A stretch of DNA of 64,000 bases from an uncultured Clostridia bacterium (lineage in GTDB: Bacteria; Bacillota; Clostridia; Christensenellales; Borkfalkiaceae): NCBI GenBank assembly GCA_947627575.1, contig CANQWN010000001.1:186001-250000 (forward strand), in the 5' to 3' direction. Each line of letters starts with the position of its first letter. The first letter of the stretch is position 1. The notes under the pieces are model-generated. The model searched no databases, was not told the DNA's origin, and saw nothing but the letters and a program-made list of their open reading frames with translations. The translations under genes and the position numbers were made by a program. Positions 34,359 through 40,985 of the stretch are shown here, in pieces.

Positions 34359-35936
34359 ATGTTGCAGGTTACAAACGTATCTCTTCAATACGGAAGCAAA
34401 AAGCTGTTCGAAGACGTAAACTTAAAGTTTACCAAGGGAAACTGTTACGGTATCATCGGCGCGAACGGCGCGGGTAAATCAACGTTTTTAAAAGTTTTAA
34501 GCGGTGAAATAGAGCCAAACAAGGGCGAGGTTTCGATAGATAAAACCGAAAGAATGTCGGTTTTGCAACAGAATCAGAACGCCTATGATAACGTATCCGT
34601 TTTGCGGGCGGTTATGCTGGGGCATAAGCGCCTTGTAGATATAATGGACGAAAAGGACGCGCTGTACGCCAAAACGGATTTCACGGAAGAGGACGGCGTG
34701 CGCGCAAGCGAACTTGAAAGCGAATTTGCCGAATTGGGCGGATGGGACGCCGAATACGAGGCCCAAACTTTACTTAACGCCCTGGACATAACCGAAGAAT
34801 ATTATGATATGCCTATGGCGGAAGTTGACGCAAAGCGAAAGGTTAAAATCCTTTTGGCGCAGGCGCTTTTCGGCAATCCCGATATTTTGCTTTTGGACGA
34901 GCCTACAAACAACCTCGATATAAAAACCGTGCGCTGGCTTGAAAATTACCTGCTTGATTTTGAAAATACAATTATCATCGTTTCGCATAACAGGCATTTT
35001 TTAAATAAAGTTTGTACGCATATCTGCGACGTGGATTACGGAAAGATCAATATGATGTTGGGCAACTACGACTTTTGGTATGAAACAAGCCAACTGTTGG
35101 CGCGCCAGCAACGCGACCAGAACAAGAAAAACGAACAGCGCGCGAAAGAATTGCAGGAATTTATTGCAAGATTTGCCGCAAACGCTTCCAAATCCCGTCA
35201 AGCCACTTCAAGAAAGAAAGAACTTGAAAAACTTACCATTGAGGACTTCAAGCCGTCTTTGAGGAAGTATCCGTACATCGATTTCAAATTTGAAAAAGAA
35301 ATCGGAAACGATATCCTGATGGTGGAAGGGTTGACAAAGCGCGGTTATTTTGAAAATGTGTCCTTCACGGTGCAAAAAGACGAAAAAATAGGCATCGTAA
35401 GCGACAAAAGCACGACCGTATCCATGCTATACGATATCCTCACGGGAAAAGTTCAGCCGGATTCCGGCACGATAAAATGGGGTAAGACGATAATCGTATC
35501 GTATTTCCCCGAAAACAATAACGAGTATTTTGCAGGTTGCGATTATTCGCTTGTAGATTGGTTAAGCCAATTTTCCAAAGACCACTACGAGGAATATCTG
35601 CGCGGCTGGTTGGGAAGAATGCTTTTTTCCGGCGAAGAAGCGTTAAAACAAGCCAAAGTTTTAAGCGGCGGCGAAAAGGTGAGGTGTATGCTTGCCAAAA
35701 TGATGCTGGAAGGCGGCAATTTCCTCATTTTCGACGAACCGACAAACCATCTCGACCTCGAATCTATCACGGCGCTTAACAACGGAATGAAAAATTTTAA
35801 AGGCTGTATGCTTTTCACATCGCACGACCAGGAACTTATGAACACCGTTGCCAACAGAATAATAGAGATAAACGGAACTAAAAAATTCGATAAAAATTTG
35901 ACCTACGACGAGTATCTTGATGTGGTAACAGAGTGA
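34359..35936 (+). CDS. ABC-F family ATPase with degenerate second Walker A
   Basis: 525 residues, two ATPase domains and no membrane part; ABC-F proteins act on the ribosome. Domain 1 has Walker A GANGAGKST and Walker B LLLDEPTNNLD. The linker (about 240-300, many Lys, Gln and Glu) is followed by domain 2 with signature LSGGEK and FDEPTNHLD. The place of its Walker A reads IGIVSDKSTTVSML, without the GxxxxGK[ST] core, so ATP binding at site 2 is doubtful. The general layout is YbiT-like. A translation-factor role is more likely than antibiotic resistance, but this is inference. Confidence 0.87.
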   Translation: MLQVTNVSLQYGSKKLFEDVNLKFTKGNCYGIIGANGAGKSTFLKVLSGEIEPNKGEVSIDKTERMSVLQQNQNAYDNVSVLRAVMLGHKRLVDIMDEKDALYAKTDFTEEDGVRASELESEFAELGGWDAEYEAQTLLNALDITEEYYDMPMAEVDAKRKVKILLAQALFGNPDILLLDEPTNNLDIKTVRWLENYLLDFENTIIIVSHNRHFLNKVCTHICDVDYGKINMMLGNYDFWYETSQLLARQQRDQNKKNEQRAKELQEFIARFAANASKSRQATSRKKELEKLTIEDFKPSLRKYPYIDFKFEKEIGNDILMVEGLTKRGYFENVSFTVQKDEKIGIVSDKSTTVSMLYDILTGKVQPDSGTIKWGKTIIVSYFPENNNEYFAGCDYSLVDWLSQFSKDHYEEYLRGWLGRMLFSGEEALKQAKVLSGGEKVRCMLAKMMLEGGNFLIFDEPTNHLDLESITALNNGMKNFKGCMLFTSHDQELMNTVANRIIEINGTKKFDKNLTYDEYLDVVTE

Positions 35937-35958
35937 GGTATCGCAATTAATTACAAAA

Positions 35959-35965
35959 TTCGACA
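35959..35965 (-). promoter_or_regulatory. Possible Spo0A box
   Basis: TGTCGAA on the minus strand is a perfect match to the Spo0A binding core. It lies about 75 bp upstream of the -10 of the spo0A gene. A 7 bp match alone can be chance. Confidence 0.4.
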
Positions 35966-36015
35966 AACAAAGACAAAACTTTTACAAAAATAAATTAATA
36001 TTTTTACAAAATAAC

Positions 36016-36044
36016 TTTACATTTGCGTTTTTGTACGGTATAAT
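36016..36044 (+). promoter_or_regulatory. spo0A promoter
   Basis: -35 TTTACA (36016-36021), a 17 bp spacer and -10 TATAAT (36039-36044). The ribosome site GGGAGA precedes the ATG at 36078. Confidence 0.7.
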
Positions 36045-36077
36045 TTATTTACTTTCTAAAATATGGGAGAATAAATT

Positions 36078-36845
36078 ATGAAAAACGTGAATCTTGCAAT
36101 TTTTGACACCAACGAACAGTTTGTAAATGAACTTGAAGCGGGCTTTGCCTCGGAGGAAGGGTTTGTAACCTGCGCAAAGGCTACAAACGGTAACAACGCC
36201 ATCGAATTGATTAAATCACATAATCCCGACGTAGTTATCCTAAACCTTGTGTTAAGCGGCGTAGACGGCTTCGGCGTACTTGATTTTATCAAGAAAGAAA
36301 AACCGAAATGTGCGGCAATAGTAGTTTCCAACTTTGCCGACGAAAAGATAGTAAATTCCGCCATATCTCACGGCGCAGCGTATTATCTGGTTAAACCTGT
36401 AACCCCGAAAAACATCATAGACAGGATAAAGGATATAATTTCGGATAAAACCCTTGAATATAAAGTTTCAAGCGATTTGCGCGATAAGCGCAGGATAAAT
36501 TCGCTTGACGAAAAGATAAGCAACATATTCATTACAATAGGCATACCGCCGCATATCAAAGGATTTTCCTATCTGCGCGAGGGCATCAAACTTGCGGTTG
36601 AAGACCCTTCTATAATAAATAAGGTTACAAAGGAACTTTATCCCAAAATCGGCGAAAAGTTTTCAACAACGGCAAGCAAAGTGGAGAGGGCGATACGTCA
36701 CGCGATAGAAGTGGCGTGGAACCGCGGCAGAAGCGACGCGATAAGTTCTATTTTCGGCGCGAGGGTTTACATAGGCAGCGAACGCCCCACAAACAGCGAA
36801 TTTATCGCTTTGGTTGCGGATAAGCTGTTGCTTGAATTGATTTGA
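36078..36845 (+). CDS. spo0A: Spo0A homologue with Asn at the phosphorylation site
   Basis: Master regulator of sporulation, 255 residues. The C-terminal DNA-binding domain (about 140-255) is very close to Spo0A, including VERAIRHAIEVAWNRG and the ending PTNSEFIALVADKL. The receiver domain (1-120) is changed. The phosphoacceptor position reads VVILNLVLSGVDG, so residue 56 is Asn (codon AAC) where Bacillus subtilis has Asp56. Of the two acidic pocket residues only one remains (FDTNE). The Lys of the LVKP segment is kept. As written it cannot be phosphorylated at the usual residue, so it is either regulated differently, constitutive, or a paralogue. A single gene between ABC-F and a terminator; no spoIVB neighbour. 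Confidence 0.88.
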   Translation: MKNVNLAIFDTNEQFVNELEAGFASEEGFVTCAKATNGNNAIELIKSHNPDVVILNLVLSGVDGFGVLDFIKKEKPKCAAIVVSNFADEKIVNSAISHGAAYYLVKPVTPKNIIDRIKDIISDKTLEYKVSSDLRDKRRINSLDEKISNIFITIGIPPHIKGFSYLREGIKLAVEDPSIINKVTKELYPKIGEKFSTTASKVERAIRHAIEVAWNRGRSDAISSIFGARVYIGSERPTNSEFIALVADKLLLELI

Positions 36846-36862
36846 TTTAAAAATTTTACGGG

Positions 36863-36897
36863 AAAAACGGTTGGACAAGTGTTCAGCCGTTTTTTTA
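36863..36897 (+). terminator. Terminator of spo0A
   Basis: Stem AAAAACGG/CCGTTTTT with an inner GGAC/GTTC pairing, then T residues. Confidence 0.8.
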
Positions 36898-36953
36898 ACC
36901 GTTTTGTTAATTAGGCACTAAATTACCAAAATAGTATTATACGCGCTAATGCG

Positions 36954-36982
36954 TTGACGGTAAAAAAATAAAGTTGTATAAT
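36954..36982 (+). promoter_or_regulatory. Promoter of the O-antigen-ligase-like gene
   Basis: -35 TTGACG (36954-36959), a 17 bp spacer and -10 TATAAT (36977-36982). The leader of about 29 nt has no visible ribosome site. Confidence 0.75.
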
Positions 36983-37017
36983 TTAGGAAAAATTTATATT
37001 GACAAAAGATTGTAATT

Positions 37018-38562
37018 ATGAAAGAAAAATTGCTGAAAATAAACGGAGTTGCCAATAAATTTGTAAATTCCGATTTATATATCGCTTTAATATCTGTTTT
37101 AGTGTTTGCGGGTTGGTATTTTTCCGTATGGATACCGATGCTGTGCGTTATTGCCGTGTTAGGCGTAATTCCTCTGTTTTTGGGCAGAAGCACTAAATGC
37201 GTTTTGGTTCCGCTTACGATGTTCACATTTACGGTAAGCACCAACCGCCATCAGTTGAAGCCGGAATACGCGTACCTCTTTTTGCTGGTTGCGCTTGTTA
37301 TCGCGGCAATGATATTCAGCCTTGTAAGATATAAGCGGGATTTTTCGGTTTTGCACCCCGCAAAGATAAAGGGATTTCACGCGGCGTTGTTTGCGCTGTT
37401 GGTTCCGTTTGCGTTAGGCGGGCTGTTTTCGCCTTATGAAAACGGGCTTGCCGTGTTTGTAGGGTTCGCAATGATATTGCTTATGGCAATAATTTATACG
37501 TTTTTAGCGCTGACGACAGATGAAGATTTTAAGGCGGAATTGCCCGCATATATGCTTAAAATATTGTTTGCCGTGGGCGTGATTATTGCTTTACAGATGG
37601 TAATTTACTTTGTAAAGTTAAAAAGCGTAGACGAAATTATATGGGCTATCAGATATAAAGCCATAGACGTAGGGTGGGCAGGACCCAATAACATTGCGCC
37701 TATGCTTTCGATTACTATCCCTGCAACGCTTTATCTTTGCATCAAAAAGACCAAACTTGCCCCCGTGTACACATTTATGGCCGTTGCGGAATTTGTTCTG
37801 CTTTTCACAACAGGCTGCCGCGGCGCAATTTTGTTTACAACCGTAGCTTTCCCCGCAATGTTGCTTTACGTTGCAATCAAAACGGAGAACAAATTATCGT
37901 TTTGCATTACTTTCTGCGTGTTGTTCGGCGCCATAATAGTTGTGTTGCTTTACTTCGGTCCGACGGTTGTGGAAGTGTTGAGCTTTATGCTTAATAAAGG
38001 GTTTAACAACTCGTACCGCACCGAATTGTACGAATTGGCTATACAAACTTTTAAAAAGTGGCCTGTTTTCGGTTCCGGTTGGGATTACAAACCCGACGGA
38101 AAAACGCCTGATATTTACGTGCCGTACAGATACCACAGCACGTTCTTCCAGATTATGGCTGCATTGGGCGTGGTGGGGCTGATATTTTTTGCGATATTCT
38201 ATTTCTGGCGCTACCGCACGTTTGCAGCTACCCGCAAGGACCCCGCGTGCGTAGCTTTGTTTATGGGCACGCTGTTGTTTGATTTATACGGAATGATAGA
38301 TACCAACTTTTTCGGACCGACGTTTTTCCTGATTATGATGCTTATGACTTTTGTTGTGGAAGTGAACGCCGAAGGCAAGCATGCGCTGGCATTCGGCGGG
38401 CGAAATCCCGTTGCGGGAGCAAAGGCTTTGTACTGCGACGTAAAGCGCAAAATTTCAGAGAAGAAAAAGGGCGGGAACAAGGCGGAAAGCCCTGCCGCCA
38501 ACAATTCCGCGGAAGAGGAAAATTCTGCCGAAGATAAGGGCGAAGGGGATAACAATAACTGA
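37018..38562 (+). CDS. O-antigen ligase / polymerase-like membrane protein
   Basis: 514 residues with about ten to twelve membrane segments and the large late loop typical of the Wzy/WaaL family: FGSGWDYKPD, then RYHSTFFQIMAALGVVG, which corresponds to the conserved HN/H-S motif region. Such proteins join or polymerise surface glycans on a lipid carrier. The C-terminal 40 residues are an acidic, Asn/Glu-rich tail. No other glycan genes are nearby, so the substrate is open. A strong terminator follows. Confidence 0.78.
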   Translation: MKEKLLKINGVANKFVNSDLYIALISVLVFAGWYFSVWIPMLCVIAVLGVIPLFLGRSTKCVLVPLTMFTFTVSTNRHQLKPEYAYLFLLVALVIAAMIFSLVRYKRDFSVLHPAKIKGFHAALFALLVPFALGGLFSPYENGLAVFVGFAMILLMAIIYTFLALTTDEDFKAELPAYMLKILFAVGVIIALQMVIYFVKLKSVDEIIWAIRYKAIDVGWAGPNNIAPMLSITIPATLYLCIKKTKLAPVYTFMAVAEFVLLFTTGCRGAILFTTVAFPAMLLYVAIKTENKLSFCITFCVLFGAIIVVLLYFGPTVVEVLSFMLNKGFNNSYRTELYELAIQTFKKWPVFGSGWDYKPDGKTPDIYVPYRYHSTFFQIMAALGVVGLIFFAIFYFWRYRTFAATRKDPACVALFMGTLLFDLYGMIDTNFFGPTFFLIMMLMTFVVEVNAEGKHALAFGGRNPVAGAKALYCDVKRKISEKKKGGNKAESPAANNSAEEENSAEDKGEGDNNN

Positions 38563-38627
38563 TCGTTAGCCGTAAATTTTTTGCAAAAAGTTGATGCGCG
38601 GCACAAATTTTTATTGCATAGTGTTTT

Positions 38628-38666
38628 ATCGGGCGCTAACCTGAAACAGGTTAGCGCCCGATTTTA
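38628..38666 (+). terminator. Terminator
   Basis: A 16 bp perfect stem (38628-38643 with 38647-38662) around AAA, followed by TTTATTTC. Confidence 0.88.
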
Positions 38667-38703
38667 TTTCAAAAAAAATTAGTTCAAATTATTAAAAAAA
38701 GCA

Positions 38704-38742
38704 AAAAAAGTTGAAAAATTTAAAATTTTTTCAACTTTTTTT
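38704..38742. terminator. AT-rich hairpin, possible second terminator
   Basis: Stem AAAAAGTTGAAAAA/TTTTTTCAACTTTTT followed by T residues. The rest of 38667-38896 is AT rich and holds no gene. Confidence 0.55.
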
Positions 38743-38896
38743 TATTTTTGGGAAATTTTTTCGGCATTTTTCAGGTAACTAATATAAAGGAGTAAAAAAC
38801 AATATTATAAAATTTATAATTTAATATTATTTTACGCTTTCGGTTTTAGCCTTGTATTCCGCAATAAAAATCGGGCGGAACGGGGCGACTGCTTAA

Positions 38897-38929
38897 ATTG
38901 TTAACAATCTGAATATTGAGGGATATACT
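38897..38929 (+). promoter_or_regulatory. Recombinase promoter with palindrome
   Basis: -35 TTAACA (38901-38906), a 17 bp spacer and -10 TATACT (38924-38929). The perfect palindrome ATTGTTAACAAT (38897-38908) overlaps the -35 and could be an operator. Confidence 0.6.
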
Positions 38930-38958
38930 ATAAAATACTTTTATTTGGAGGGTAAAGT

Positions 38959-39864
38959 ATGACGTATCAAGATTGGCTGGCGCAGTGGCTTTACTTGACA
39001 AAGCCTAATGTTAAGCAATGCACGTATGAACGCTACAGCTCTTACGTAAATATTCAGATAATACCGAGATTGGGTTGTTACGAGTTGGATGACTTGACGG
39101 TGAGGGTAATACAAAACTTTGTTACCGGTCTTTCCGAAACCTATTCTTCCGGGACGGTAAATTGCGTGCTTTCGGTTGTGAAGCGCTCGATTGCCAGCGC
39201 CGAAGAAATGGAAGTTAAAAAAACCCGCCTTAACGGAAGGATAAGATACCGCGTTAAACGTGCGCGTGACGTTAAATGCCTTACGTTGGACAACCAGAGG
39301 AAGTTGGAAAGTTATATCAATTTGTCCGATTCACCCAAATTGTACGGTATCACAATATGTCTTTATACGGGTTTGCGCGTAGGCGAGCTGTTGGCGTTGG
39401 AATGGAGCGATATCGATTTTCACAATTCTGTTATGACGGTGAACAAAACCTGCCACGACGTTTATGACGAAAACGGTTACAGCAAAATGATTTCCACGCC
39501 CAAAACGTATACATCCTGCCGCGAGATACCGCTGCCTAAACAGCTTGTGGCAAATCTTCGCCGTATGCGCCGCGAAAGCAAAAGCGAGTACGTAATTTCC
39601 GGCAAAGACGGTAAAACCATTTCCAAACGTTCGTATCAGAACACGTTCAGCCTGCTTTTGAAGAAGTTGGGTTTGCCGCATATGGGAATACACGCATTAA
39701 GGCACACTTTTGCAACCCGCGCGCTGGAATGCGGAATGGACGTAAAAACCCTGTCCGAAATTTTGGGGCACGCAAACGCGACAATTACGCTTAACTGTTA
39801 CGTTCACAGTTTGCCGGAACATAAGCGGCTGATGATGAACAAAGTTGGCAAAATGTTACAGTAA
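38959..39864 (+). CDS. Tyrosine recombinase (probable DNA invertase)
   Basis: A 301-residue site-specific recombinase. The N-terminal SAM-like core-binding domain is about 1-85; the catalytic domain has all active residues: Arg140 (TGLRVGE), Lys182, His245 and Arg248 (HALRHT), His271 (LGHANA) and nucleophile Tyr281 (NCYVH). There is no excisionase, relaxase or phage gene nearby, so it is not an obvious element integrase. Directly downstream are two inverted repeats that enclose a promoter, which suggests it flips that promoter. Strong ribosome site GGAGG. Confidence 0.9.
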   Translation: MTYQDWLAQWLYLTKPNVKQCTYERYSSYVNIQIIPRLGCYELDDLTVRVIQNFVTGLSETYSSGTVNCVLSVVKRSIASAEEMEVKKTRLNGRIRYRVKRARDVKCLTLDNQRKLESYINLSDSPKLYGITICLYTGLRVGELLALEWSDIDFHNSVMTVNKTCHDVYDENGYSKMISTPKTYTSCREIPLPKQLVANLRRMRRESKSEYVISGKDGKTISKRSYQNTFSLLLKKLGLPHMGIHALRHTFATRALECGMDVKTLSEILGHANATITLNCYVHSLPEHKRLMMNKVGKMLQ

Positions 39865-39902
39865 AAGACATAAAAAAAGCGGCGTTTGGACGCCGTATAA
39901 AT

Positions 39903-39929
39903 ATTCATAGATAACCGTAATGTATGAAT
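39903..39929 (-). repeat. Left inverted repeat of the putative invertible segment
   Basis: Read on the minus strand it contains ATTACGGTTATCTATGAAT (39921-39903), 18/19 identical to 40059-40077. Over 27 bp (39903-39929 against 40051-40077) the identity is 23/27. It is itself a core-type site with inverted arms ATTCATA and TATGAAT around 13 bp. It lies 38 bp after the recombinase stop codon. Confidence 0.8.
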
Positions 39930-40007
39930 TATTTCAATCTATTTAAGGTTATCTTGGAAATTTCTGCATATTGAGGGAAATTTTTTTTATTTTTCTGTTA
40001 AATTTCC

Positions 40008-40036
40008 TTGACAACTTTATTACGATACGCTATCAT
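40008..40036 (+). promoter_or_regulatory. Promoter inside the putative invertible segment
   Basis: Perfect -35 TTGACA (40008-40013), a 17 bp spacer and -10 TATCAT (40031-40036), pointing to the structured region and the surface operon in the present orientation. A hairpin GGAAATTT/AAATTTCC lies just upstream. The predicted start, about 40043, is just inside the right repeat. Confidence 0.75.
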
Positions 40037-40050
40037 ATTAATGAATAAAC

Positions 40051-40077
40051 ATACACAGATTACGGTTAACTATGAAT
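40051..40077 (+). repeat. Right inverted repeat of the putative invertible segment
   Basis: Contains ATTACGGTTAACTATGAAT (40059-40077), the inverted partner of the left repeat. The distance between repeat centres is about 150 bp. The right outer arm TATGAATT is well kept and the inner arm is degenerate. Confidence 0.8.
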
Positions 40078-40119
40078 TAAATCAATCGGGTAAACGTAGC
40101 TTTTATGCATTTATTCATT

Positions 40120-40600
40120 TAAAATCCCGGTCAAAAGCGGCGTGTGCCGCCTGTTAAGCCAAACTGCGGAAAACGCAATAAAAACTTATTTTTATAAGGC
40201 GCAGGCGGGCAAAACTTTTGGTCAAAACGCGTAAAATTAAATAATATGTGCTTTCCGCCGCGGCGTTTGCCGCAAAAGCGCGTTTAAAAATTTTACGAAA
40301 AGAATGCAAATGGTAAGTGCGTTGGCATCACAAACAGCCGTAACAGCCTTTAAGGTTGTTACAAAAACTGCGGAGCCGCGGCTTTGCCGTCGGCTGACGG
40401 TATGTTGCGCCCGGACGAGGGTTACGCCTCGCCGCGGATTGAAAAAAACCGCGTTGAGTATGTAAATCCAAAAGTTTAGAGGGGGATTATTTCGCCCGAT
40501 AAACGTCCGGGTACATCAGCCGCACCGCAAAATTTTTAAATTGTACACACTTTCCCTTTTTTACTGCGGCGGGGCGTAATTATATTACGTCCCGCCGTTT
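40120..40600 (+). ncRNA. Candidate large structured RNA (no known family recognised)
   Basis: About 480 nt without coding frames but with a series of strong helices. CCGCCTG (40147-40153) pairs with CAGGCGG (40202-40208) around two small hairpins. CGTAAAATT (40230-40238) pairs with AATTTTACG (40289-40297) around GTGCTTT/AAAGCGC and GCGGC-GTTT-GCCGC. GTAACAGCCT/AGGTTGTTAC spans 40340-40362. AGCCGCGGC pairs with GCCGTCGGCT (40374-40395), CGAGG with CCTCG (40416-40431), and a 13 bp stem spans 40567-40597. GCGGC-GTGT-GCCGC at 40137-40150 competes with the first helix. It lies downstream of the invertible promoter and would be transcribed from it. I find no tmRNA, RNase P, SRP or 6S signature. It could be a long regulatory leader rather than a separate RNA. 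Confidence 0.6.
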
Positions 40601-40985
40601 GTATAACAAATTGCGGGATCATAATACAACCAACAACAGCTTGTACGGAAAAAGCATACAGGTTGTTTATGTTTTTTACGAAAAGCCTGAAACGCTTACT
40701 CGTAAAAAATGGAATGTTTTTTTTTAGAAAAGCAATTAAGTTTTTCAAAAAAAACGAGCCCGACTGTTTTCGGGTATGCGCAGACTAACAACTTAATAAA
40801 AGACATGTTTTTGATTATATTTTTCAAATTTATTTGTTAAATATAATGTCTAAAAAATTAAAATTAGGACTGTTTTTTTTCAGATTAACAATTTATTTCA
40901 GTAAGATTTTTATTTAAAATTATCAACACTTTATATTATTGTGTATATTACCATAATAATAGAATAATTAAAAATGGAGGTTTAA
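40601..40985 (+). promoter_or_regulatory. AT-rich leader of the surface operon with attenuator-like hairpin
   Basis: No gene is visible. A hairpin TTTTTTACGA (40672-40681)/TCGTAAAAAA (40700-40709) is followed by nine T at 40717-40725 and could terminate part of the transcripts. CCCGA/TCGGG and ATTATATTT/AAATATAAT hairpins follow. A -10-like AT-rich stretch near 40930-40960 might be a second promoter, but no good -35 is seen. The ribosome site GGAGG precedes the ATG at 40986. Confidence 0.45.

Noticed and set aside
40120..40600. tmRNA, RNase P RNA, SRP RNA, 6S RNA or a group II intron
   Set aside because: None of their conserved core sequences was found in the segment. A profile search could still revise this.
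38959..40985. Integron with attC-type cassettes, or an integrated phage or ICE
   Set aside because: No cassette genes, no relaxase, capsid or excisionase genes and no tRNA next to the recombinase. The inverted sites around a promoter fit an invertase better.
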